Below are positions 22,301 to 30,643 of a stretch of 64,000 nt of DNA, in pieces. The stretch spans positions 371,501 through 435,500 of the forward strand of contig JAJGOT010000057.1 of assembly GCA_022457155.1 (NCBI GenBank), written 5' to 3'. The notes below the pieces were generated by a model. It was not told the origin of the DNA, did not search any database, and saw only the letters and a program-made list of their open reading frames with translations. How positions within the stretch are numbered: position 1 is the first letter of the stretch; each line of letters opens with the position of its first letter. A program made the translations under genes and the position numbers. The DNA comes from Cladopsammia gracilis. Its lineage: Eukaryota; Cnidaria; Anthozoa; Scleractinia; Dendrophylliidae.

Positions 22301-24836
22301 AATCACCACGCTCGAGTTTCCCAATAGACCTAGTACGTTACTAAGTCTTTTAAAATTAATCATTTACAATTTGGCGGATTCTAACATAACTGTTATATGA
22401 TCCTCAATTTACTGTGGCCACGCGCTTAAGAAGGAACGATTTCTGTCATGTCCTTTCGTGGCGTTATCAAAGCGATTGTGGGCTTTTACCGTATCGATTC
22501 CGTAACAGCGTTCGAACGTCATCAAAGCCGCATACACATCAACAATGATCTGTAGACGGTAGAGTCATTGAAGAAGCATCTGGTAAAATTTCTGGGCTTA
22601 AAAGAACTGGAACCGAAGTTTGGGCCAAACTCGTTCCCAGGATCTCTCTTCTTCCCGCCCCCTTGGAATTTGGGCTTGGTTAATTTTCGCCTGTTCTTTA
22701 TAAGGTAAGTTGGTAGAAAATTAAGCAAATGAAGCTGTCGCTTGTTTGCTTTGTTTGTTACGAAATCAAAATGTGTTGTGATGAAAACCGTAGAAATCAG
22801 ACAAATTTAAGAAAAAGAGTGTTTGGTATTTAATAAAATGTATTTTTTTTGCTATAAAAGAGTCAACTAAGAATATTTAAGGTTCAACAGCCATAAACTG
22901 ACAACTGACAAATGGCTCCAAATTTTACTGACAACTGACATATGGCAAAAATTATAACTGATAACTGACATTTGCCCAACCACCCCCCCCCCCCCCCCCC
23001 ATTCCAGACCCTCCTTGAGTGCTGAAAGAAAGTGTCATGAAAAATACAGGAATGACCCTCTCTCCCCAGTCTCCCCTCGTTTTCCCCGTTCGTTCGGGCG
23101 CCGGTTTTAACTGCTGTCCAGTCTCTCTCATAATCTTAACTCCTGCAACAGGCGAAAATCTTAAAGTGTATATGACAGTTGTTTTTTAATTTGCTTATCG
23201 AATCTACGTGGTGTACTGATAAGAAAGTAGATGTCGATATTTTTTGTGCGTGTTTTAGCTATCTAAAAAACATGTAATTTCACTTCCGGTGGGGTACAAT
23301 ACCGCGCAGGAAGAAAGACTGGAGAGAGTCGGCTGTGACGTCAATACCAGAATGCCAGTATCGCGGTTTCTTAGTTCCTTAGCTAGTTTTTAGCTAGTGT
23401 TGCTACAACCATAGACAACACACCTTTATAGAACCATGTTTCTTCCTCAAGGCATACTAAAACTACTGAGGAACCGAGAAACCGCAAAACTGACATTCTG
23501 GTATTGACGTCACAGCGGACTATCCCCAGTCTTTCTTCTTGCGCGGTATTGTACTGACAATATTTCCATATCTTCAACATTTCCACAAGGTCATTAATAT
23601 CGTTCATTCAACAGAGCGGTCGGTTTGTTTATATTAAAAACAATTGAACTTTCCACTCAAAGGTTTTCTTTAACCGACTGTTGTATTATTTTCCATCCAT
23701 CTAGTTTTAGACCAGAAAAGCTTTATGACGACAAAGAGAGCACGAGCTGGAATTCCAATAACGAAGTCATTGACCTGTCACAAGTCGAAACATCGACCCC
23801 ATGCAAGCCAGTGAACAATATTTTATTTTTGAAGACGCACAAAACAGGCTCAAGTACACTGACAAATATATTAAACCGCTATGGCGATAAGAAAGACTTA
23901 CTGTTTGCCTTGCCTCGTGGAGGTAGTTTTAGCTGGCCTCGTCCATTCCTACTAACTTATGCAACGACATTTGGTGGGGCACCAAATATTCTGTGTAACC
24001 ACGCCAGGTACAACAGAGCTCCCATGCACAGGCTTTTCCCAAAGGAAACAACTCGCTACATCACCATGTTGAGGGAGCCATCTGCACAATTGGAATCTGT
24101 TTTCAACTACTATCGTGAAGTAGGAAGAAAGTTCCAAAAGAAAGGAACCACAGGGACACCACTGGAGAACTTTCTCCAAAATGCAACATTCTATATTGAT
24201 CAATTGAAACTGAAATTTTATTTCAATCTATTAAAAAACCCAGCATTATTCGACCTTGGACTTGATAAAAAATATCACGAAAATATTACTCTGGTGAAAA
24301 ACTACATCCGTTTTCTGAAGCAAGAGTTCGATCTTGTAATGTTAATGGAATACTTCGATGAGTCGCTCGTACTCCTAAAACGGCGTTTGTGTTGGAAAAT
24401 GGAGGACATTTTGTATTTTAAGCTCAATGAAAGGCTGGAAAAAGAGAAGCAAAATGTGACAAGACAAGCGAGAGAGCAAATAAGAAAGTGGAATTCAGCA
24501 GATGTGTTATTGTACGACGCGTTTAATCAAACGCTATGGCAGATGATAGAACGAGAAGGCCCGGATTTCTTCAACGATCTCGCGCTTTACAAGGAAGTAA
24601 AAGAAGCCATGCAAAAAGCATGTTTACAAGAAGGGAATTTTCTGGCCCACCCGTGGAGTCGAAAGATAGTTCAGGGCTACAAACTAAAATCAAATATTTC
24701 AAAAGAACTTCAAACAACATGCAATAAAATGACTATGAACGAGTTACCATATTTGGATTATCTTCGCAAGAAACTGGCCAAACAGCAACAAGCGATTGAC
24801 AGCTCTATTGATGAACAGGATATTTCCCAATTTTAG
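10182..24836 (+). CDS. Gal3st-A: galactose-3-O-sulfotransferase-like, two exons (gene span)
   Basis: Predicted product of 423 aa, a Golgi type II membrane enzyme that would transfer sulfate from PAPS to the 3-OH of galactose on glycolipids or glycans (Gal3ST1/cerebroside sulfotransferase family). Exon 1 (10182-10321) gives a short tail and the anchor VAAVICTLITILAITGI. Exon 2 (23705-24836) gives the lumenal catalytic domain. The join CA|T is in phase. Seen motifs: 5'-PSB loop LKTHKTGSST at about residues 89-98, 3'-PB motif LREPSAQLES at about 169-178, and N-glycosylation sites NAT, NIT, NVT and NQT. The acceptor is either before TTTTAG or after it; both keep phase. The intron of 13.4 kb is packed with transposons. 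A paralogue lies 5.5 kb downstream. Substrate specificity is inferred from family only. Confidence 0.85.
10388..10926. mobile_element. 539-bp MITE, TA duplication, in Gal3st-A intron
   Basis: CCTTATTACATGAAATTTTG and its inverse (ending AAATTTCACGTAATAAGG) form the ends, flanked by TA. The interior repeats TCGCTAAATTAA words near both ends. The intron of Gal3st-B is alignable on both sides but lacks it: gene B runs from CTTCAAGCTACT on to ACCAATTGATTGAGG. It therefore inserted after the gene duplication. Confidence 0.75.
11221..11778. mobile_element. About 560-bp imperfect palindrome element
   Basis: Long inverted arms meet around 11515. Left segments such as GCGTGTACCGG, AATATCACGCTAGCATGGCA and ATCGATATTAGTAAAACT recur inverted on the right. 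A tight inner hairpin (ACAAAGAAATGTATGG / CCATACATTTCTTTGT) forms the centre. No coding potential. Confidence 0.65.
11905..12335 (+). mobile_element. tRNA-derived SINE
   Basis: A tRNA-like head has box A TAGCTCAGTTG at 11913 and a box B-like GTGTCGAATCC near 11957. The anticodon-loop-like CTGCAGA would read GCA. There is no proper acceptor stem, so it is not a working tRNA. A body follows with GGGTCTTAAAACAACTGAGG, CATCTGCAAATAGTTAGACC and CATTGTTCATGGGTGG, a body type I associate with coral SINEs. It ends in a pyrimidine-rich TCCTTTCCTTCC tail. Confidence 0.75.
12443..12652. mobile_element. 210-bp hAT-like MITE with 8-bp target duplication
   Basis: TAGACTACGAGCAGTCCCTC is inverted at the right end. 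The arms extend through CTTAGTCCGTCGAGCGAG, with a central GC-rich hairpin. The flanks are AGATAGTG at 12435-12442 and at 12653-12660, an exact 8-bp duplication. It sits inside another repeat whose intact form is at 38381-38488. Confidence 0.85.
12661..14385. other. Gal3st-A intron stretch
   Basis: No gene supported. It holds remnants of the GTTCAGATAGTGGGG repeat (12661-12750), a short minisatellite of TGACAACTGACAAATGGCTA units (about 13429-13530, also near 22895-22970), and a poly-C and CCT-rich tract (13800-13960). The open frame at 12913-13338 lacks recognisable content. Confidence 0.6.
14494..15299 (-). repeat. Left 10-bp satellite array (GTGTTACAC)
   Basis: Units of GTGTTACA plus two variable bases (CG, GG or CA/GA types), about 80 copies, mostly in the T form. 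Short blocks near 14494-14540, 14704-14720 and 14744-14822 are in the opposite, A form. Because 10 bp repeats every 30 bp in frame, three overlapping spurious frames are open. Confidence 0.95.
15358..15404 (-). ncRNA. Hammerhead-ribozyme-like motif at the Penelope 3' end
   Basis: Read on the minus strand: outer arms CCCGAT/ATCGGG enclose GAAGGTTAG-loop-CTAACC and a GAAAT. The nested stems, the GATGA after the first arm and the GAAA after the inner stem are in the order of the minimal hammerheads known from Penelope-like elements. The conserved CTGATGA reads CCGATGA here, so one core base is changed and activity is doubtful. The second copy (17966-18003) is cut off after CTAAC. Confidence 0.35.
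15404..15538. mobile_element. 135-bp hAT-like MITE with 8-bp target duplication
   Basis: Same family as 12443-12652: ends TAGTTTACGAGCAGTC and its inverse, arms through CTTAGTCCGTCGAGCGAG. Flanked by exact GGGGCTAG at 15396-15403 and 15539-15546. The other Penelope copy (near 17961-17970) has the empty site, TTTCCTAGCCCCCGATG, which proves the insertion and its borders. Confidence 0.9.
17138..18003 (+). pseudogene. Second Penelope-like fragment, inverted and deleted
   Basis: Starts exactly where the minus copy stops and runs the other way. It matches 16843-15360 in reverse, with an internal deletion of about 470 bp (RT tail near 17570 joined to DRFAEHRRAVEK of the endonuclease). RT frames are broken; the last 67 codons (17614-17817) are open and end GMNRRDEI. 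The 3' region lacks the MITE found in the other copy. Head-to-head inverted partial copies are usual for Penelope elements. Confidence 0.85.
18008..19272 (+). repeat. Right 10-bp satellite array (GTGTAACAC)
   Basis: About 125 units of TGTAACAC followed by CG, TG, CC or TC-type dinucleotides, uniformly in the A form, followed by degenerate units to 19312. The unit is nearly its own reverse complement (GTGT-A-ACAC), so only the centre base tells orientation. Long minus-strand frames of CYTVLHGVTQ type are artefacts. Confidence 0.95.
19509..20284. other. Gal3st-A intron, apparently unique sequence
   Basis: No gene, repeat array or palindrome that I can support. The 72-codon frame at 19868-20086 has no recognisable features. 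Confidence 0.5.
20295..20505 (+). repeat. Left subterminal motif array (CCATAAATGTAATA)
   Basis: About ten copies of a CATAAATGTAATA core, separated by spacers of variable length (for example AACAA, CTCA, AAAATCAA, AGAATCAA). The variable spacing argues against a simple tandem satellite and for multiple protein-binding sites. Confidence 0.85.
20627..21058 (+). CDS. Hypothetical protein of the Ginger-like element
   Basis: 143 codons. The first part is charged (WLAKYEEIVKDYGKSSGLVL, LKENIKSKNWINAWINLLFA). From about residue 75 there is a strongly hydrophobic stretch (CVCSVLLLLGFQVLLKLGAI, MLLVTNI). No integrase HHCC or DDE motif, no zinc finger. It could be a small accessory protein, a remnant, or a chance frame. 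The first ATG of the track is not supported by other evidence. Confidence 0.3.
   Translation: MSWLAKYEEIVKDYGKSSGLVLALKENIKSKNWINAWINLLFAGVGTWVYVKEREEKLTDGSYHITDYLCAKLLPEYCVCSVLLLLGFQVLLKLGAIMLLVTNISYRFINFQETALSLCCYIYLTGKSSPYGQNFCKQPEVHF
21855..22066 (-). repeat. Right subterminal motif array (TATTACATTTATGG)
   Basis: Mirror image of 20295-20505 with the same motif order and nearly the same spacers, giving the element its long inverted ends. Confidence 0.85.
22074..23296. other. Gal3st-A intron with ACTGACA minisatellite and poly-C
   Basis: Mostly unique sequence. About 22895-22975 has three ACTGACAACTGACAAATGGC-type units like those near 13430-13530, followed by an 18-base C run (about 22983-23000). 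No coding sequence recognised. Confidence 0.6.
23297..23552. mobile_element. 256-bp palindromic MITE, TA flanks
   Basis: CAATACCGCGCAGGAAGAAA at the left is inverted at the right (TTCTTCTTGCGCGGTATTG), with TA on both sides. The inner arms share GTGACGTCAATACCAGAATG. The paralogous intron of Gal3st-B (about 31990-32090) aligns to sequence following it but lacks it. Confidence 0.7.
23705..24836 (+). CDS. Gal3st-A exon 2: catalytic domain
   Basis: Begins after TTTCCATCCATCTAG with T|TTTAGACCAGAA, giving FRPEKLYDD. The ORF extends upstream only from a TTG and through intron sequence, so it is not a separate start. It encodes 376 residues with LKTHKTGSST and LREPSAQLES PAPS motifs, the conserved GGAPNILCNHARYN region and FDLVMLMEYFDESLVLLKRR, ending IDEQDISQF. 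Stop TAG at 24834-24836. Confidence 0.9.
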
Positions 24837-25008
24837 TGCAGGCATATTGTGTCACGTGCACGGTATATATTTTGATCAATCCTATACAAGCAAAATGAAA
24901 AAAAATGGTGACATTGTCACTTTGAAGTGAAGGGAAAAACTGAGTGGAAAGATGACAGTAGCGAGAAACTGAATTCTTATGTACTTATTAAGTATGGAAT
25001 TGTTCTGT

Positions 25009-25014
25009 AATAAA
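25009..25014 (+). terminator. Candidate polyadenylation signal of Gal3st-A
   Basis: AATAAA about 175 bp after the stop codon. Confidence 0.5.
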
Positions 25015-25146
25015 ATAACGTTTTAGCGGTCAAAGTCAGCTCAAATACATAAATATATTCACGACAAATTGATTAATTTAGCTAAGAAAAACAAAACATT
25101 AGCCAACTCGATATATTAAAATTTTAACTCGCGACATAAGCATGCG

Positions 25147-25740
25147 CATAAGTATAAACGGAAGCATATGATTTTGCGTGAAGTGAAAACGAACATTGAC
25201 ATAAAATAGGCATAACTGAATTGACATGCTATGTCGCTACTGAAAACCAGGGTTTGGGGAAATAAAACAGAATAAATTGATTATTCATCCCTGAACCTCA
25301 ATATGATTTCTTTTGTTTTATTCCTTTAAGCCTTTTAGAATTTTTTAAAAGATGTCAACATGGGCCTATTGACCGCCAGTTAAGGCAGTGGAGCAACTGT
25401 AGAATACAAAAATGAGCATCGATATGACTGACAAAGCTTTGTTCATAAGTATAAACGGAAGCATATGATTTTGCGTGAAGTGAAAACGAACATTGACATA
25501 AAATAGGCATAACTGAATTGACATGCTATGTCGCTACTGAAAACCAGGGTTTGGGGAAATAAAACAGAATAAATTGATTATTCATCCCTGAACCTCAATA
25601 TGATTTCTTTTGTTTTATTCCTTTAAGCCTTTTAGAATTTTTTAAAAGATGTCAACATGGGCCTATTGACCGCCAGTTAAGGCAGTGGAGCAACTGTAGA
25701 ATACAAAAATGAGCATCGATATGACTGACAAAGCTTTGTT
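25147..25740 (+). repeat. Exact tandem duplication, 297 bp x 2
   Basis: 25147-25443 is repeated at 25444-25740 with no difference that I can find. The lack of divergence suggests a very recent duplication or an assembly artefact. Each copy begins with a stretch (TAAACGGAAGCAT...GTGAAAACGAACATTGACATAA) homologous to the 60-bp satellite monomer. Confidence 0.9.
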
Positions 25741-25746
25741 CATTAT

Positions 25747-25925
25747 GTGGGGGGGGGGGGGGGGGGGGCTATGTCGATTTCAGATTTTTTCCCTTGCAAT
25801 TTTCGGAAGCCCCCCCCCCCCCCCCCATTATTTGGTGTGTTTCTTTTTCTGCCCTCCCACCATTGCATATCCCACAACCGAGGGAAAAATACTATGCCCC
25901 CCCCCCCTCCACCACCAAAAAAAAC
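25747..25925. repeat. Poly-G / poly-C repeat module
   Basis: A G-run of about 20 (25747-25768), C-runs at about 25809-25826 and 25896-25906, separated by CTATGTCGATTTCAG and similar. A related module at 27340-27480 shares TCGACATAG and poly-C. Proline/glycine-rich frames here are artefacts. Confidence 0.7.
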
Positions 25926-26099
25926 CCTGATGACTGAAACAAGACATTTTTAGTCTCAAAATTAACCAGCAAAAATACTAATTAGTTTATTGAGAATGGA
26001 AAACTTACATTTAACAAAGTGATTAGCATAAATAAAAGGATACAACTTACATTAACTGCAGTCTTCTAAAACAGCTAAAAATGGCCATTATGATTTGGT

Positions 26100-26605
26100 T
26101 TGTTGAGGCATCATTCCAGTAATATTTCATGTTCGTTTTCTCGTGCCTTTGTGGTTTCTCAAGAAATTGTTAAAAACAACGTCGAGCATTTAAAGCTCCT
26201 CCAATTTTCTAAAGATCTGAGAAGTAAAGCAACCGCTGAAAAGCGGCGAAACGTACAGAGATCGAAGCAAAAAAATATGAAGATTACAAATGGGACGAGT
26301 TAGTACTAACTGGGGGGCTGAATTTCCTTTATGTTTTTGAGCTGGTTACTTATCTGAAAAAACACTCTCTTCCCTGGAAAAATAAACTGAAAAATGAAAA
26401 GATTGCGCTGATAACTACTCATCTTCAAGAAATAAGGGGACATGCACTGGTAACTATGACTGTGAGAGGCGAGCGTCTTTTACAGAGTAGCAAACCTGCA
26501 TCTGACGATGAGGAAAGTGATGAAGATGATACTGTTGTTTTGGGTGAAACATGGTGCTCTGACAGTGAAGGAACGTCGAGTGATAGTGACCAGTTTGGGT
26601 GTTAA
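26100..26605 (+). pseudogene. Frameshifted ORF with SAP-like motif
   Basis: An upstream frame (to about 26268) reads EHLKLLQFSKDLRSKATAEK, then RRNVQRSKQK. Shifting one base in the A-run at 26269-26275 continues KYEDYKWDELVLTGGLNFL, YVFELVTYLKKHSLPWKNK and KNEKIALITTHL, an acidic tail (SDDEESDEDD) and a stop at 26603-26605. The LxVFELxTYLKxHxL...KxxKIxxIxxHL pattern is SAP-like. I judge it a C-terminal fragment of a transposon-borne or domesticated protein of unknown function. Confidence 0.45.
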
Positions 26606-27340
26606 TGAGAGTCATAGTAGTGACACTGAACTTCCTTCATCACCAGCTAAAAGAAGGTGCAGTACCAGAAGTGGACGGAGTGCCACAAGTTTTGCATTCC
26701 GTTGAGTCTTGTAGAAGTTGGCACATTTTGAGGCCGTCTAGCTTCACCAACAATTGGGATATAAACTTTAGAACACGGACTCTCTCCTCCGCAGAGGCTC
26801 CCACTGGTATCTCGTTAATAAAATTTTAAATAGAAATTAAAAATTAATAATCGTGCAGGGGACGATAGAAAGAGCAAAAGGCGTGGTCTCCTTCCTCTCT
26901 TTCCTCGTCCAGATACCACGCAGCTCTTTACAACCTCTAATTTCATTGGACCTGTATATCATGCAGCTCTATTGTGTTTAGGTCTATGGTCTATTGTTAG
27001 TCATTGTTGTGTTGTTTGTTCTATTGTTTTCACTGCAAATCAGAGAAGACCTTGTAAGAGCTGCGTACTGCCCCTCCTCGTCCAATCATCCCCTGCGCGC
27101 TTCTATTTCTTCACTTCTCCCCAGCCTCCTAGTGACACAAAGAGACCTCTGCGGAGGAGAGAGGAACACGGAATTACAAATAAATGTTCTGAGAAAGCAA
27201 GCATCAGTGTGCGTTTCTTTATATTCATTGACATGGACTGCTTTTTATAAGCTCCAGCTATAATAAAACTTTATTTACAGATCCTCCTGCTAAATATGAG
27301 TACACTGATGGTGGCGGTTTTTATTGAATCTTTTTTTATG
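26606..27340. other. Intergenic repeat remnants
   Basis: No gene supported. About 27000-27075 (TGTTTTCACTGCAAATCAGAGAAGACC and following) matches the reverse complement of about 1675-1750, so it is a dispersed repeat. Overlapping short frames are not convincing. Confidence 0.5.
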
Positions 27341-27700
27341 CCCCCCCCCCCCCCCCCCCCATACCTTCTTTCACATCGGGATAAATTTTCGATAGCCCCC
27401 CCTAAAACTTAACAGGAAAAAAAATCATGCCCCCCCCCCCCCTAAAAATCGACATAGTCCCCCCCCCTCCCCCTCTAGGTAATTTATGAACCCTCCCTAA
27501 GAAAAAATTCAAGCCATGCGTAAAACTATAGAGCAATTCGTCTTGTGGCTGAATTCGGCAAATTCTGTCGATTTCAAGGCTTTTGCGTTCATTATTTTTC
27601 AGCAACTTTTTAACAATTTTTGAGTAGAATCTGTCTAATCTTAGGCGGTGTACCCTCCCCCGAGCTTCGCGGAGTTCTGCGGGACACGTATTTCCAGTAT
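27341..27700. repeat. Poly-C module and end of a dispersed repeat
   Basis: An 18-base C run (27343-27360) and shorter runs to 27475. The segment 27645-27700 (CCTCCCCCGAGCTTCGCGG...GGGACACGTATTTCCAG) matches the junction sequences at 45100-45147 and 47300-47346. Confidence 0.6.
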
Positions 27701-27980
27701 GATATGATGTATACCAGCGACATAAACGACATGACAGCGAGGTCACGCAAATGCAAAACAACTTATATCGGTTTTTTATGTCTTCAGTGTGAACAACGCA
27801 GCACAAGATAATAACATAATAGAAACATAATATCATATAACATAACATCAAACATAACCACATAAGGAAAAACCGGATCTTTTCTTAACGTCGTTATGGC
27901 TTTGTTCAAGTGTGAAACAGGCTTAAAGGACATTGTTCCGTCGAAATAACAAACTTTCGTAGAACTTATTTTCATGTTAG

Positions 27981-28260
27981 AGCAGTTTTTAATTGAGTGT
28001 CATAAAACCAAAACCAAAGTAATTACTCTAACCAATCACAGCAGTCGTAAACAATCCAATGAACCCATCGGAGCTTGAAGCAATTACATGTCGGCGGCGC
28101 CAAGCGCGGGAAAACGCGAGCGAGCAAGTCACGATTGGTTTTGGTTTTACTTCTGATTGGTCGAGAAAGTGGCGCGAGATTTTTTAGCCAATCACAAAGC
28201 GTAGCAATGCAAAACCAAAGTAATTGTGTAATTACTTTCGATACTCAATTGAAAACTGCT
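27981..28260. mobile_element. 280-bp palindromic MITE
   Basis: AGCAGTTTTTAATTGAGTGT at the left, inverted at the right (CTCAATTGAAAACTGCT). The inner arms share AAACCAAAGTAATTAC and CCAATCAC/GATTGGTT. No coding capacity. Confidence 0.75.
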
Positions 28261-29841
28261 GTATATCATCAAATGCAACCAAATATGCAAAGATTTTATA
28301 GAGCTACAAAAAGCAGTTGTTTGGAGATAAAGATAACTTTTTAGCCGCAATTTTATCTCTTTATTTAATATTTATTTTCATTCATCACTTTTGCCGATTT
28401 TATCTTTCTATTTTAAGACAATATTTAAAGGCAAGCTTAAAGCAAGCTTCTTTCAAACTTCAATGACCCTTCAATGGTGATAACAAAGGAACTACAATTC
28501 ATGTTCAAAATGCTAACAACCGTGCTCATCTTTTGTTTTTCGATGTTTGAATATATATATATAAACTTAAGGATAACATTTCTATTGGTTCAGTATTTTT
28601 TTTTGGACAAAGTTCAAACTTTATTGTGGTTGTGCGTGACGGTCAACGACGAACAACACGAACAAATTAAAAACATCGAACAAAGAAATATCAAACTAAA
28701 TGTTTGCGCTTTGTTTAATAACTACGGGAAAACAAACGGCAAACTGACCCTCACGTGTCTCGGCCACTTTTCTCTACTTCCTCTGCTCAGTATTAAGTTT
28801 TGCTAAGCAACTTCATGACTCACTCCTGCGGCAGTCTGTCATATTTGAAGCGAAAATTAACCCGCGGTAACAATGTTGTATGGCCAAGCAAATAAGCGTA
28901 AACATGGAACAATATTCTAGGGAACAATAGAAGTGTTGCAGATGATGAGTGCAAAGTTTGAAAACTCTTGAAGCTTTTCATGAATTTTGTCTGAATTGCT
29001 TATTAAAGAAAATATCTGTAGAGTTTTTTTTTCGGAAAAAATCGTAGATATATATGTTGATCTCTATTTAAGTGCCTAAACTAATTGAGGCAAAAATTTC
29101 AGCATGCCGCAAATAGCTTCCCGCTCCATTAACTCATATTATAAAAGAGACGTGCGTAATTATCAAAATAACAACTAAAACTAGAAGAAATTGAAGGCAC
29201 ATGGATGGTGTGTTTCCACTGTAAACGCCGTGCTCGGTCATGAAACCGAAATTTACACTGAAAAGAGCATAAGGTAGGTACGGCCCTCATACGGATATTT
29301 TGTAAATAGTTTTGAAAAGAACGCACGCGGGGCCGTACGGGTCATACACGTTTATTTATACTTGTGCGTAAATCTTGGATGAAACAGCTTTATTCAATTA
29401 TTTCAGTCTATAAACAAATCACTTTTCGGTAACTTTCGTCATGTCTCTTCAGATCATGGTTACTTACTCAAAAGAATTGGTTCTCTAGAGATCACGTTAT
29501 ATGATCTGAAATTCTTATTGGTGGTTGGCACGGCGGCTTTGCTGGATGCGCGAGAAACAATACAAACATTTTCCATAAATTAATTCCAAAAGGATGGAAA
29601 TGGCATGCCAAACTACTGAGATACAACTTCAATAACTATGGCACCTACATGTACTCAGTAAAACAATTAGAACTCTCTTAAAACTTAGAGCCCCATATTT
29701 TATAAATGTTTAAAAAAAAAAACAAGAGAGCCATTTTGCACGTCATTGAGCAGCTGAAAAGGTGGTGATTATTCATCTTCAGTACAGTGAACTGGATTAT
29801 CAACCACAAATCACATCCGCATCGAGGAAATCATACTTTAA
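28261..29841. other. Intergenic, nothing supported
   Basis: AT-rich sequence between the two sulfotransferase genes. The 110-codon frame at 28474-28806 is hydrophobic and unrecognised. I see no palindrome, array or gene here. Confidence 0.5.
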
Positions 29842-29846
29842 AATAG

Positions 29847-30005
29847 CAGGGCCGTAGCCAGTATGAGGCAAACCGAGGCACTTGCCTCAGTCATGATCCC
29901 AGTGTTTTGTTTAAACGTAGTCATCATAAAGACCCTAAATAGCTAGGCGGGGAATTTAACAATGGATATTACCTCAGTCCTTATTTTTTTCTGGCTACGG
30001 CCCTG
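29847..30005. mobile_element. 159-bp hAT-type MITE
   Basis: Ends CAGGGCCGTAGCCAGTAT and its inverse (CTGGCTACGGCCCTG), the common hAT terminus, flanked by AATAG on both sides (29842-29846 and 30006-30010). The interior is CCTCA-rich. The duplication is 5 bp rather than the usual 8. Confidence 0.75.
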
Positions 30006-30010
30006 AATAG

Positions 30011-30500
30011 CGAGAAAAAAAAACAGGACTGATGAATTTTTAAATAACGGAACGACAATTTGAGGTTATCGTTTGCATGCCAAACCAGATAATAATAATT
30101 ATGGAATCTCACTTAGTAAAACAACTGCAGACCTTTCAGTTTACCGGTACAGCAGCCATGCATGTATGCATGCTGGGCAACCCATAATAATCTGAAACTT
30201 ATTGTTGACAAAGGAATATTTTAATTTCAATGGTCATTATGCGATGCCCGGGGGGGGGGGGGGGGGGGTTCAAATTATGTTGTAACTACAATTTGAGGCT
30301 CGTGAAACAATACTCAACCTTTTACCGATAGGGCAGCCATCTATTATGCCTCCCGGGCATCTCATAATGGCCACCCTTACCTTACAAAGGTCTCCTGTTT
30401 CGTTGTAATTATTTACATGGACTGCTTTGCTTAACTAACGATTTTTTGGTTATAAGTTGCAGTTTATTGGTTGGGCAAAGCCGGGCTGTTTCAGTTTGCG
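30011..30500. other. Upstream region of Gal3st-B
   Basis: Contains a G-run of about 18 (30250-30268) and two related segments (ACCTTTCAGTTTACCGGTACAGCAGCCAT near 30132 and a degenerate copy near 30318). The last bases before the ATG match those of Gal3st-A. No TATA box I would defend. Confidence 0.4.
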
Positions 30501-30643
30501 ATGCATACTGTAAGAGTTACAGTCCTTCGCAAAATTATCATGGCGGCGGCTCTATTTTGCACGCTCTTAACCATCCTTGCAATTGCTGGCTTCAACTTGT
30601 CTTTTCCCTTGGCAGAGGAAACTTTAACTGACGTTGGGGTACA
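30501..30643 (+). CDS. Gal3st-B exon 1: tail and signal anchor
   Basis: 47 codons plus two bases: MHTVRVTVLRKIIMAAALFC and the rest of the anchor, then NLSFPLAEETLTDVGV, ending CA|GTAAGTATC. Aligns throughout with 10182-10321. Confidence 0.87.

Noticed and set aside
23625..23704. Upstream extension of the Gal3st-A catalytic frame (MFILKT...)
   Set aside because: Begins at TTG, is intronic, and the real anchor exon lies at 10182-10321.
28474..28806. 110-codon hydrophobic frame
   Set aside because: No homology recognised, AT-driven Phe/Leu/Ile composition, no splice context.
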